This document shows positions 8,527-17,248 of a stretch of 64,000 nucleotides of DNA, one piece after another (the stretch's first letter is position 1; every line of letters starts with the position of its first letter). This DNA comes from Hufsiella ginkgonis. Its GTDB lineage: Bacteria > Bacteroidota > Bacteroidia > Sphingobacteriales > Sphingobacteriaceae. The DNA lies in NCBI RefSeq assembly GCF_009834915.1, contig NZ_WVHS01000001.1, positions 1,364,001-1,428,000 on the forward strand, in the 5' to 3' direction. A model generated the notes under the pieces. The model made no database searches, had not been told where the DNA came from, and was given only the letters and a program-made list of their open reading frames with translations. A program made the position numbers and the translations under genes.

Positions 8527-9296
8527 CCGTTATTATTTCTACCTTATTGCTTCTTTTTTTTGTATGCCTATTGACTTATTTTTTCTTTAGGCAGCAAAAA
8601 AAAAGATTTCAGCATGAACAGGAAGTCATTGAGCTAAGGGAGTCATTTAATCAAACTATTCTCCAGTCAAAGCTGGAGATCCAGGACCGCACGCTCCAAC
8701 ATATTGCTGAAGAACTGCATGCCAATTTCAGCCACTTGGTGTCACTGATCAATATCAACTTATCAGCAATTTTGCCGCAAAGCTCGGGAGATGTAAAAGA
8801 GCATATCAGCGAAACAAAAGCATTGGCCAAGCAGCTTATGACGGAAGTAAAGGCCTTAAGCGTATCGCTAAATTCGGATTTTATCATGAAGACCGGTTTT
8901 GTAAAAGCGCTGGAGAACGAACTTGACCGGCTGGCGAAAACCCGTCAATACGAAGTGTCACTTACCAAAAGCGGAAGCCTGGTAAAACTTCCTCCCGGGC
9001 AGGAAGTTGTGCTTTTCAGGCTTTGCCAGGAAATATTAAACAACGTAGTAAAACATGCGGAGGCTACGAAGGTGGAGGTTACGCTCAACTATGCTGACCA
9101 CTCGCTAACTGCCCAGGTAAAGGATAATGGAAAGGGTTTCGACGTGAAAGAAGCCAGTGCTAAGAGTGCAGAAAAAGAAAGTACCGGTTTATTGAATATG
9201 GCTAATCGGGCGAGGCTTATCCAGGCGGATTTTGAGTTGATGAGTAATCCGGGATCCGGAACTGTAGTAACTGTTGTTTTACCGCTTAATCAATAA
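8493..9296 (+). CDS. Histidine kinase, LytS/NarX type
   Basis: 267 aa. One membrane helix at 10-32, a coiled linker, and a dimerisation region with the H-box IAEELHANFSH. His76 is the expected phospho-acceptor, but the usual HDNIGQ context is altered. The HATPase region has an N-box (EILNNVVKHAEATKV), DNGKGFD and a GLLNMANRA box. There is no PAS, GAF or periplasmic domain. It overlaps the upstream membrane protein and ends 2 bases before the response regulator, so it is a translationally coupled two-component pair. Confidence 0.85.
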   Translation: MQETFSQDPYLTVIISTLLLLFFVCLLTYFFFRQQKKRFQHEQEVIELRESFNQTILQSKLEIQDRTLQHIAEELHANFSHLVSLININLSAILPQSSGDVKEHISETKALAKQLMTEVKALSVSLNSDFIMKTGFVKALENELDRLAKTRQYEVSLTKSGSLVKLPPGQEVVLFRLCQEILNNVVKHAEATKVEVTLNYADHSLTAQVKDNGKGFDVKEASAKSAEKESTGLLNMANRARLIQADFELMSNPGSGTVVTVVLPLNQ

Positions 9297-9298
9297 CT

Positions 9299-9985
9299 AT
9301 GCAGCGCAAATCACCGCTTAAACTAGCGATCGTGGATAACCATAATTTATTCCGTAAGGGCCTTATTACCCTTATTAATCTGGCGGACAAGCACAATTAC
9401 CTGGTTGTTTTTGAGGCGGAAAACGGTCGCGATATGATTAAGAAGCTTGATTCTAAGGCATTACCCGATATTATCTTGCTCGACCTTGATATGCCGGTGA
9501 TGGACGGGTTCGAGAGCATGTCCTGGTTGCGCGATCGTCATCCTGAAATTGCTGTCCTTGTGATTTCAATGGTTGAAAGTGAAGAAGCGGTGGTCAGAAT
9601 GCTTAGGTTGGGTGTGAAAGGTTATCTTTCGAAGGATATAGAAGTGGAAGATATTCATCAGGCATTGCAAGCAATACATTCAAAGGGATTTTATTATACA
9701 GATTTCCTGACAGGTGTACTTATCGGCAACCTGAGCCAGGGAGCACACAATGAGGCCGATCCTGCAAGCGAGAAAAGTCCCGCTTGGAAAAATCTTACAG
9801 AGAACGAGCGAAAATTCATTACGCTGTCGTGCTCTGAGCTTACTTACGAACAGATCGCTGATAAGATGTGTCTGAGCCCTAAAACGATCGATGGGTATCG
9901 CTATACCTTGTTCAATAAATTCAATGTAAAGAACAGGGTTGGCCTAGTACTGTTTGCAGTAAAAACCGGGTTGTTTAAGTTGTAA
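9299..9985 (+). CDS. Response regulator, NarL/LuxR family
   Basis: 228 aa. The receiver domain spans 8-125 with the phospho-acceptor Asp62 in LLDLDMPVMDG, and Lys near 112 (GYLSKD). A LuxR-type helix-turn-helix occupies about 160-228 (LTENERKFITL, then YEQIADKMCLSPKTIDGY). It follows the kinase by 2 bases. The most obvious candidate targets are the divergent repeat region at 7100-7280 and the 10147 operon, which begins 161 bases further on. This is inferred from position. Confidence 0.9.
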   Translation: MQRKSPLKLAIVDNHNLFRKGLITLINLADKHNYLVVFEAENGRDMIKKLDSKALPDIILLDLDMPVMDGFESMSWLRDRHPEIAVLVISMVESEEAVVRMLRLGVKGYLSKDIEVEDIHQALQAIHSKGFYYTDFLTGVLIGNLSQGAHNEADPASEKSPAWKNLTENERKFITLSCSELTYEQIADKMCLSPKTIDGYRYTLFNKFNVKNRVGLVLFAVKTGLFKL

Positions 9986-10146
9986 TAACCATCGCCATTT
10001 CTATGATATTTAATCTTTAGAGTCCCGTGATTCAGGATGCAATTTGGGGAAGGGACACTTATGCCTAATTTTTAATTTCAAATAGTAATATCTATCGATC
10101 AGAGACAAAATATAACATAGTTTCGATAATCACTTAATTGTAATAC

Positions 10147-10737
10147 ATGAAAAAAATTGATTTTACAGACTACTTTACAGATAACCGAAATTCATGGCCG
10201 CAGGAGAGCAAACCGGGGATTGAAACAGGAATAAAAGACAACGCTTATCACATTTATCATAATCGATCTGATAGTAGCTATGCCATGTATCTAGGGTTTC
10301 ACTACATTATTCGTGAAAAAGCCTTTAGTCTCCAATTACGTATGAAAACATCTGGGGACCCGGACATTGCTGCAGCACAATCAGGTATACTGTTCGGGTT
10401 AATCATAGATGATCAGAAACGATGGACTTATGACCTGTTTTCGATCAGTTCTTCAGGGTTCTTTGTCGGGACCCATATAGGAGAAGACGACCGTTGGGAG
10501 CCTGAGGTTAATTGGCTCGAACATCCGGCTATTAACGTCGGCGCCGGACAATCTAACCTGCTTCGTATTGAAAAATTCGATCGAGAAATTGATCAAAGCT
10601 GTTACTACTTTATTAATAATGAACTAGTACACCAATCGAAGTCATTGCCGCTTCGCGGCTTTCTCCAGGGGATTTGGGTGTCCGGTCAAATCGACGTTTC
10701 ATTCGATTTGTTTAATGTATCCTATTTATCAATATAA
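10147..10737 (+). CDS. Beta-sandwich-like hypothetical protein
   Basis: 196 aa without signal peptide or membrane segment. It alternates short beta strands with aromatic and Gly residues (SYAMYLGFHYIIREKAF, LFGLIIDDQKRWTYDLF, LQGIWVSGQIDVSFDLF), suggesting a concanavalin-like or LamG-like sandwich. No catalytic motif is recognised. It is the first gene of the FtsK/WXG operon and ends 3 bases before the ATPase start, so it is probably an intimate partner of that ATPase, perhaps a substrate-recognition or scaffold subunit. Function unknown. Confidence 0.65.
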   Translation: MKKIDFTDYFTDNRNSWPQESKPGIETGIKDNAYHIYHNRSDSSYAMYLGFHYIIREKAFSLQLRMKTSGDPDIAAAQSGILFGLIIDDQKRWTYDLFSISSSGFFVGTHIGEDDRWEPEVNWLEHPAINVGAGQSNLLRIEKFDREIDQSCYYFINNELVHQSKSLPLRGFLQGIWVSGQIDVSFDLFNVSYLSI

Positions 10738-10740
10738 ATT

Positions 10741-13700
10741 ATGCAACGTACTGAATTAGAAAAAACTGTTGCCTTAACTGTTAATGCCCCGGATAAGTTG
10801 GAACAGCTTTCCAATGAATACCTCCAAACAGGCACGGAGTTGAACAGCAATATGCTTGCCCTGGATGCTGAAATAGAGCGTGCGATCCGGCAGCATGAAC
10901 AAACCTTGAATTACTACAAGAGTAAACATCGGCAGCAAATTGCAGACAAACGGGCTCCGCTTGATTCGGGGGAGTTTGTTTACCGGTTGGTCGATGATCT
11001 CGAGAAGCAATTTAGCGAGGGTGAAAGGAATCTTTATTATGCAATGGTCGTTTTTATTATCATTGGCATGTTCTGCTTTTTTGGAGGAGAGTTTGGGACC
11101 GGTTTATTCATCGGAGGTATCGGGGGGGGAATTTGTTATAAATTGGCGCAGCGAAAATCGCGCAAACTGGTAAATCTGCGAAATGCATGCAGGGATGTGT
11201 CTGCTTTAAAGGATGTTGGAAAAACGGACGGGTTTACAGCACAAAAGCAACAGGAATTACGAAAGGCATTCCCGAGACTCGGCACAAGTATAGACGCCGC
11301 CAGAAAACTTATAATGAGCGAGATAGAATACTTGGACGAGAAGTTGACAAAAGATTATAATGATAGGGAAAAAGCAGAAAGGGAGCGTTATATAAGCAGA
11401 AGAAGGGAAGCAGAATACCGATGTAATGCGCAAGCCGCTGATCTTTGTGTGGCGGCGAAAACCTCGGCAGAAAAGATCAACAGTTTTGTTAAAGAACTGA
11501 ATGCAGCGTTGAACAGGTTACCCGAAACCTTCGACCCCAAACAGATCGGGTGGGACAACGCATCGATCTTTAAAGAGAAAGATCAGCTGCTGCCGATGGT
11601 CAGGTTAGGAAGTTATTCCCTGAGAATTACGCTCGACCATTTTCGTCACTTAGAGATAGCAGAACGTTCGACGCTTGAAAATATTCATTTGACATTACCG
11701 CTTATTGTTCCTTTTCCGGGCACCTCCGCTTTGATGGTGAATTTTTATAATCATGATAGTATGCAGGAAGCCGTAAGGATGACACATAACCTGATCGCCC
11801 GGATGCTGTTATCGTTATCGGCCGGAAAGGTCAGAATCTCTTTTGTCGATCCGCTGGAATTGGGTGGAAATGCCGCTCCATTCCTTCCACTGTTAAGGGA
11901 GATTTATGGTGGCTCTGTCCATACTCAGGGCAATGATATTGACAACCAGCTTTCGGCTTTGATCCGTATTATAGAAAATATTATTCAAAAGTACCTTCAG
12001 CATGAATTCAAAAATATCTCAGAGTATAATGCCAGGACAAAGGAGGTTCCTGAGCCTTACCGCTTTTTGGTTATTTATAATTTCCCGAGCGGCTTTACGG
12101 AAGCTACTGTTTCGAAACTAATGAATGTAATTAAAAGTGGCCCGAAAGCCGGCGTGTACACCATTTTGGTATCGGATCGCATGGAAAAATTCCCGGGTTA
12201 TAACCTGACATGGGAAGATGTTGAAAAGGCCTGTGGTACCTTTGACATCGATATGCCAACCTCATTTGCCGATGAAACGGAGATGGACGAAGTACTGCCA
12301 TATAATAAAGTGGTGGAACGCGTTAATCTTAAGTATCCTAATGCAGCTACAATCAAGGTTCCCATAACAAAATATGTGTGGCAACCGGATAAGTGGTGGC
12401 AAGGAAAGGCAGCCAGAAGCATCAGGATTCCGATCGGCCGCCACGGTACGGAACTGCAGTTCCTGGAATTTGACAACGATGACAATAATCAAGCCTTGTT
12501 AATCGGCAAACCTGGCTCCGGTAAGAGTAATTTAATGCATGTTATTATCTCAAATGCGATCTGGCTATATTCACCTGATGAGTTAGAAATTTATCTCATA
12601 GATTTTAAAGGAGGAGTTGAGTTTGCCGTGTATGCTGAAAAACATATACCCCATATACGCACGATCGCGATAGAATCGGACCGGGAATTTGGTCTGAGCG
12701 TACTGGATGCAGTGGAGAAGGAGTTGCTTCGACGCGAGACGGTATTCAGTTCAGCTGGTGTGCAAAATCTTGAGCAGTACCACCAACTCCCCAATCGTGA
12801 CCGTATGCCGCGTATCATGCTGATTGTAGATGAATTCCAGGAGTTTTATGCAGAAGATGATAGCATTAAACAGGCTGTTGATGACAAACTGGACCGTATT
12901 ATTCGAAAAGGAAGAGCTTTTGGTATCAATACTTTGTTTTCGTCGCAGACCCTTGCCGGAAACTCCATAAAAAAGAGCACCAAGGAATTAATCGGAATTC
13001 GTATCGCCCTCATGTGTTCTGAACTGGATGCCCTCCAAATACTGGATGACAGAAATTCGGCTGCCCGGGACCTTACCAGGCCGGGTGAGGGAATTTATAA
13101 CGCGGACGGTGGAAAGAATAGTGGTAATCGGACTTTTCAGTCATTGTTTGTAGATCGCAGTGCTTCTAACCAGATCATTGACCAGGTTGCCACGTTTGCC
13201 CGGAGCAGAATTCGGGAGCCATTCCGACAGATCATTTTCAGAGGTTCTGAAAAAGCCAGGATAGAGAGAGCGGACCATCCGATTATTAAAATTAAGGCAG
13301 CCCTGTCGCACAAGGCCCTCCAGATTTGGGTGGGAGAGCCTGTAACAATTGCAGACGATATCGTGGTAACCTTGCGTAAACAAGGCGGTGGAAACATGCT
13401 TATAGTTGGCTATGATGAGCAGATGGGACTAAGAATAATGACTAGCGCCCTTATCTCAATTGCAGCACAGCATTTGATCGGAGCTGTACGGTTTTATGGA
13501 TTTAATTTTCAAAACGTGGATTCCGACTACGCAGAGCTTCCGCAGGATTTATTTGAGCAATTATGTCAGCCGTACGAATTTGTAGCACCCCGCGATGTTG
13601 AGGAAAAACTGGAAGAGGTGAAGGCCATTATTGACAGTCGTATTTACGAAAGTAGTATTCCGGCTGAACCTGTTTTTCTTACCTTTTTCTCCTTTCAGCG

Positions 13701-14061
13701 TGGCAGGAGCTTTCGTAAGGCTGAATATTCCATGAGTGCAGAAGCCGGTCTCCTTGCATTTATTCTTAAGGAAGGTCCTGATGTTGGCGTACACGTTCTG
13801 CTTCAGGTCGATTCATTAGAAAGCCTTTCTAAAAGCTTAGACCATAACTTATTGCGCGAATTCTCTCAACGTATCGTTTATCAAATGAATGCAGATAGCT
13901 CAACACGCCTCATTGGGAACTCTTCTGCTGGCCAATTAGGACAGAACAGGGCGATCCATTACGATGACAATGAAAATACCATGATCAAATTTAAACCGTA
14001 TGAGATTCCAGCCTTATCGTGGGTTACTCAGTTGCGGGACGGCTTTATCACACTTAGCTAA
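10741..14061 (+). CDS. EssC/EccC-like FtsK/SpoIIIE ATPase
   Basis: 1106 aa. A coiled-coil N-terminus is followed by a membrane hairpin at about 101-135, a charged coil (150-250), then two FtsK-type ATPase modules. The first has Walker A GKPGSGKS (589-596) and Walker B MLIVDEFQEF (Asp697, Glu698). The second (about 870-1100) has GYDEQMG (890-896) where the P-loop should be, and no acidic residue after the strand VFLTFF, so it is dead. Membrane hairpin plus tandem, partly degenerate ATPases is the layout of the type VII secretion motor EccC/EssC. The N-terminal FHA domains of EssC are absent. The gene lies directly upstream of a WXG100-like gene, which supports this reading over a DNA translocase. 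Confidence 0.8.
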   Translation: MQRTELEKTVALTVNAPDKLEQLSNEYLQTGTELNSNMLALDAEIERAIRQHEQTLNYYKSKHRQQIADKRAPLDSGEFVYRLVDDLEKQFSEGERNLYYAMVVFIIIGMFCFFGGEFGTGLFIGGIGGGICYKLAQRKSRKLVNLRNACRDVSALKDVGKTDGFTAQKQQELRKAFPRLGTSIDAARKLIMSEIEYLDEKLTKDYNDREKAERERYISRRREAEYRCNAQAADLCVAAKTSAEKINSFVKELNAALNRLPETFDPKQIGWDNASIFKEKDQLLPMVRLGSYSLRITLDHFRHLEIAERSTLENIHLTLPLIVPFPGTSALMVNFYNHDSMQEAVRMTHNLIARMLLSLSAGKVRISFVDPLELGGNAAPFLPLLREIYGGSVHTQGNDIDNQLSALIRIIENIIQKYLQHEFKNISEYNARTKEVPEPYRFLVIYNFPSGFTEATVSKLMNVIKSGPKAGVYTILVSDRMEKFPGYNLTWEDVEKACGTFDIDMPTSFADETEMDEVLPYNKVVERVNLKYPNAATIKVPITKYVWQPDKWWQGKAARSIRIPIGRHGTELQFLEFDNDDNNQALLIGKPGSGKSNLMHVIISNAIWLYSPDELEIYLIDFKGGVEFAVYAEKHIPHIRTIAIESDREFGLSVLDAVEKELLRRETVFSSAGVQNLEQYHQLPNRDRMPRIMLIVDEFQEFYAEDDSIKQAVDDKLDRIIRKGRAFGINTLFSSQTLAGNSIKKSTKELIGIRIALMCSELDALQILDDRNSAARDLTRPGEGIYNADGGKNSGNRTFQSLFVDRSASNQIIDQVATFARSRIREPFRQIIFRGSEKARIERADHPIIKIKAALSHKALQIWVGEPVTIADDIVVTLRKQGGGNMLIVGYDEQMGLRIMTSALISIAAQHLIGAVRFYGFNFQNVDSDYAELPQDLFEQLCQPYEFVAPRDVEEKLEEVKAIIDSRIYESSIPAEPVFLTFFSFQRGRSFRKAEYSMSAEAGLLAFILKEGPDVGVHVLLQVDSLESLSKSLDHNLLREFSQRIVYQMNADSSTRLIGNSSAGQLGQNRAIHYDDNENTMIKFKPYEIPALSWVTQLRDGFITLS

Positions 14062-14090
14062 TCGATTAAATATCTATAAACGAAGAATAT

Positions 14091-14366
14091 ATGTCAGATG
14101 TACACGGCAACCCTAACGAGATGCGCGACTTTGCATCGCACTTAGGTAGGCTTTCCCATGAATTCAGATCGCTACGGGACTCAACAAGGGCAAAAATGAA
14201 CCACTTAGGGCAAACATGGAGAGATAACGAAAATGCACAGTTCGCGGAAATGTTCGAACAGGATCTGCGACCTCTGGAAAAATTAATCTATGCGGCAGAA
14301 GAGTATAGGACATTTTTATTGCGAAAGGCCTCTACGTTAGATGTTTATCTGAATACTAAAAAGTAG
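14091..14366 (+). CDS. WXG100-like small helical protein
   Basis: 91 aa, all-helical, Arg/Glu rich, no signal peptide. Two helices (about 9-38 and 48-87) are joined by a turn GQTWRDNENAQF with Trp43-Arg44-Asp45, the position and size expected of the WxG hairpin in ESAT-6/WXG100 proteins, with Asp in place of Gly. WXG100 proteins are dimeric substrates and structural partners of EssC-type ATPases. It starts 29 bases after the ATPase gene. A YxxxD/E-type C-terminal signal is not clear (YLNTKK ends the protein). Confidence 0.7.
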   Translation: MSDVHGNPNEMRDFASHLGRLSHEFRSLRDSTRAKMNHLGQTWRDNENAQFAEMFEQDLRPLEKLIYAAEEYRTFLLRKASTLDVYLNTKK

Positions 14367-14369
14367 GTT

Positions 14370-15344
14370 GTGGGAAGCAGTGCTTATATTAGAAGTATTC
14401 CGTCGCTGAGGCAGCTTAGCAGCGCTATTGCACAATTTTGCGCAGACAACGATTATTGTCTCTCTGCAATAGACCAGCATATTCAGCAAAAAATATCGCA
14501 TATGGAAGAGATGGGAGACACGATCCGTAAGCGGGTGCAGCACGCACAGGCGGAGTTGAGTATGGCGGAAAGTGCCCTGGACTCCTGCCAGTCTCAGCGA
14601 ACCAGAGATAGCAATGGCAATGAGGTGCGACCCGATTGCAGCAAACAAATTGCAGAATTGCAAAGATGCCGTCGGGTATATCAGGAAGCCCAGGATAAAT
14701 ATCAGCGCTATGAATGCGAGATAGGTAAGGTAAGGCAAAATATAGCGACGTACCAGGTTGCCCATTCAGCATTTAAAGGTCGGTTGGTTTCCTTACGAAT
14801 TGGTGCAACCAGCAGTATGAGCCAGTTAATAAACGGTGCTGAGAACTACCGGGCCGTACAAACACAAGGTGTAGCGCCCGCTTTCTCCGCCTCGGAAAAA
14901 CAGGTGCCGTTGTCGGGATTTGGAGCTGTAAACGGTTCTTATGGCTCGAGACCTGGCGGGGATGTTAAGATTGACCAGGAGTGGTTTGAATGCCGGGGAA
15001 CAAATGGTGTACTAATTAAACTGCGTAATTATTTGTCGGCGGGGGTGATCCGGTCGATGATGAAAGTGAATGGCGGAGATTTTACGTGCTCTGAGCTGAG
15101 GATCGTTCGCAAGGGGGGTAAAAACATGGGGCAGATCCTCAAAATCAATATTCCCGATGAACTTAAAGGAGAAGAGGTCGGAAAACATTTTCTCAGTAAC
15201 ATGGAAGATATTTCCCGGGCGAATCAGTGTGATGAGATCAACGTATGGGCCAGTTTGGCAAATCTTGATTTTTATAGGAACTTGGGGTATAAAGAGAGAA
15301 ATGAGCGATTCATGACCGGAGGAGAAGTGTTTAAGAATCTTTAA
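14370..15344 (+). CDS. Helical N-terminus plus GNAT-like C-terminus; candidate effector
   Basis: 324 aa from a GTG at 14370, 3 bases after the WXG-like stop. Residues 1-165 form long amphipathic helices (SLRQLSSAIAQF, then a Cys-containing coiled coil at 60-135), like LXG/WXG-type export domains. A Gly/Ser-rich linker (about 170-200) leads to a C-terminal alpha/beta part. Its end (VGKHFLSNME, INVWASLANLDFYRNLGY) resembles the last strands and the FYxxLGF motif of GNAT acyltransferases. The acetyl-CoA pyrophosphate-binding loop is not clear, so activity is uncertain. The architecture suggests a secreted or delivered acyltransferase effector, but an acetyltransferase with a structural helical arm is equally possible. 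Confidence 0.6.
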   Translation: MGSSAYIRSIPSLRQLSSAIAQFCADNDYCLSAIDQHIQQKISHMEEMGDTIRKRVQHAQAELSMAESALDSCQSQRTRDSNGNEVRPDCSKQIAELQRCRRVYQEAQDKYQRYECEIGKVRQNIATYQVAHSAFKGRLVSLRIGATSSMSQLINGAENYRAVQTQGVAPAFSASEKQVPLSGFGAVNGSYGSRPGGDVKIDQEWFECRGTNGVLIKLRNYLSAGVIRSMMKVNGGDFTCSELRIVRKGGKNMGQILKINIPDELKGEEVGKHFLSNMEDISRANQCDEINVWASLANLDFYRNLGYKERNERFMTGGEVFKNL

Positions 15345-15354
15345 AGATCTAACA

Positions 15355-15576
15355 ATGAGTTTGACAAGCGATCAACTAACTTTAGATGCAATCCTGGCGA
15401 GACTTCAAAACCAGGCGGCTATTACGAACGATTGCTGGAATGATCCTGTTCAGCGTAGGTTCTACCTCGAATTCATAGATCATGTTCCTTCAGAAGTACG
15501 TTCTCTTACCAATTTATTAGCACAGCTCTCAACGGCGATCTCACAGGCGGAAGACACTATACAATCATTGTTATAG
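15355..15576 (+). CDS. Second WxD-type small helical protein
   Basis: 73 aa, two helices without signal peptide. It carries a turn CWNDPVQRRFYLEF that lines up with WRDNENAQFAEMF of the 14091 protein (Trp-x-Asp, then Phe eight positions after Trp). It may therefore be a shortened WXG100 partner or chaperone for the GNAT-like effector, which ends 10 bases upstream. The distal helix is hydrophobic-heptad-like. Alternatively it is the immunity protein of the upstream gene. The operon appears to end here. Confidence 0.6.
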   Translation: MSLTSDQLTLDAILARLQNQAAITNDCWNDPVQRRFYLEFIDHVPSEVRSLTNLLAQLSTAISQAEDTIQSLL

Positions 15577-16254
15577 GCGCTAAACCCCACTCATACTTAT
15601 CTCATTCCTCCGCTATTGTAACATCCTCAGCTTTTCGGAGCTGATAGCCGATGAGCCGCAGAACGTAAGCGATTATTATTATTACAACTCCAGCTCTGTA
15701 TCACCTGATGGACACCCCTGCAAAACCCATTGACACCTTCACCGGGTGCCTCCGATAACATAACCCTTCTTATCACCAGGTTAGCGGTCAGCTATCTCAT
15801 GGTCTTAAGATTTGTTTCCGTTGCTGTCTCTTTTTACTTTAAAACAGTGGATTAATCGAGAATGAAGACTAGCTCACTGCCTGATTTTAGCTGGTGCCGC
15901 CCACCTATCCTAACGATGTAATTGGTTAATACAGCGTTCGAACAGGGCCGTTTCCCGCATCTCCTGCTGCCGCAGCAATTCCGTTATCAGAAAAGTTAGC
16001 TTTCCTGGCTTTGGTGATCTCTTATCGGGACAGTTGAACAGCACGGGACTGGTGCTTATTAGGTAGCTTTGATTGAGTAGTTAGAGATAATTTTCGAGGA
16101 TGGGACGGGAATTCCCACAGCGGAGCGAAAAAGTTTCGGTAGGTACCCAATACCAGGATTGTCCGGGAAATATCCCCGACTACGCCTACGGTATAAACAC
16201 CCGAAAGTTGATGATATTGCAGTTACAGGTCGTTTCGCGCCGTGAACGCCTTGC
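15577..16254. other. 678-base gap without intact gene
   Basis: No open frame of useful length and no clear RNA gene or terminator was seen. One stretch (about 15660-15720) translates to a Tyr/Ser-rich fragment resembling part of a larger secreted protein, then hits stops, so the region may be a decayed gene downstream of the secretion-like locus. It also marks the change from AT-rich accessory genes to the more GC-rich remainder. Confidence 0.4.
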
Positions 16255-16575
16255 TTACCTATAGTGGTCGGTCAGCTTGCCCACCACCGTATCCAGCGCC
16301 GCCTTCAGCTTTGCTATGGCAGCGTTTATCGATTGCTCTACTTCTGCGGCGTGTGCGGTTACTACCACCGGCTGGTGGCCGACGAGATGTGCTTCGAGCA
16401 GGCAGCGTTTATCGTCGTCGCTGTTGCGCTGGCCGTTTTCGTCGCCCAGGTGTGCCTCTACACGAGTAATGCGGTTAGAAAAACGATGGAGTGAAGTTGT
16501 CAGTTTTTCTTCAAGATAGGCATGGAAGCGCTCGTTACCGGGGATGTTTTTATCGGTGTTAGATAGTATTTGCAT
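16255..16575 (-). CDS. HPF/RaiA family ribosome-associated factor
   Basis: 106 aa from ATG 16575 (MQILSNTDKNI). A more upstream start is possible but adds an unrelated Ala-rich leader. The fold pattern is that of the short hibernation-promoting factor: beta-alpha-beta-beta-beta-alpha with HRFSNRITRVEAHLGDENG, CLLEAHLVGHQPV and a final helix VEQSINAAIAKLKAALD. Proteins of this family bind the 30S decoding region and silence ribosomes in stress or stationary phase. No long C-terminal dimerisation domain, so it is short-HPF/RaiA-like. Confidence 0.8.
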   Translation of the reverse strand: MQILSNTDKNIPGNERFHAYLEEKLTTSLHRFSNRITRVEAHLGDENGQRNSDDDKRCLLEAHLVGHQPVVVTAHAAEVEQSINAAIAKLKAALDTVVGKLTDHYR

Positions 16576-16684
16576 GGTAATAGTACAAGTGGCGGGTAAT
16601 AAGGTTTCATTGCGGCTCGCAGCGGCACCCGCAAATCCTGCCCTGCCTGCCGGTCTTGTTAGATACATTCGTTAAATGTAGCTT

Positions 16685-17185
16685 ATGAAATTACTGGTTA
16701 CCCTAGCGCTCAGCCTGGTTGTTGCCTGCACATATGCCCAGGATACCGACACCGTCCTGGTGTATCTCCAGGTTAAACCGCAATCAGCGCTTACCCTCGG
16801 TTATAATTACAGCTTCGCCGAACCGAATGAAAGGAATTTTCATCTGGCGGAGGTGCGGGTAGAGCGGGGACGCACGGATCCAAGGCACGGCGGCTTTGGC
16901 GTACTAAGCCTTGGAACGGATATCGGGTTAAATACAAGAAAATTCCTGGCCGGTCCCCGTGCGGGCGTGCTCGCCGGGTTTATGGGGATTTGCCTGGGCG
17001 CGGACCTCGACTATTATACCGATTTCGAACAGGGTACGCTGCGGCTCGTCCCCATAATAGGTATAGGCTCAAACAGGATCCGGCTTTCGATTAACCCGCA
17101 TGTGCGCTTAACGAACAGGTATTTTGAGCCCATAGACCGGGGGCATATTAATTTAACGGTTCGGCTGCTTACGCTGCGGAGATAA
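16685..17185 (+). CDS. Secreted hypothetical protein
   Basis: 166 aa. Residues 1-19 (MKLLVTLALSLVVACTYAQ) form a Sec signal peptide. The mature part is beta-rich with alternating aromatic and Gly residues (LTLGYNYSFAE, RAGVLAGFMGICLGADLDYY) and ends in RLTNRYFEPI-type strands. It could be a small outer-membrane beta-barrel. Function not recognised. It is divergent from the HPF-like gene. Confidence 0.7.
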   Translation: MKLLVTLALSLVVACTYAQDTDTVLVYLQVKPQSALTLGYNYSFAEPNERNFHLAEVRVERGRTDPRHGGFGVLSLGTDIGLNTRKFLAGPRAGVLAGFMGICLGADLDYYTDFEQGTLRLVPIIGIGSNRIRLSINPHVRLTNRYFEPIDRGHINLTVRLLTLRR

Positions 17186-17248
17186 AAACGGAAACGGCAA
17201 ATGCTGGCACATGAACTGCACGGGCAGAACATGGGTACAGGAGTTATT

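Noticed and set aside
10147-15576. Phage, T6SS or contractile injection structures
   Set aside because: No tail, sheath, VgrG, ClpV or baseplate homologues; the ATPase and WXD proteins do not fit these.
15577-16254. tRNA or stable RNA in the gap
   Set aside because: No cloverleaf, no conserved T-loop sequence, and no GC-rich stem with clear terminator was found by eye.
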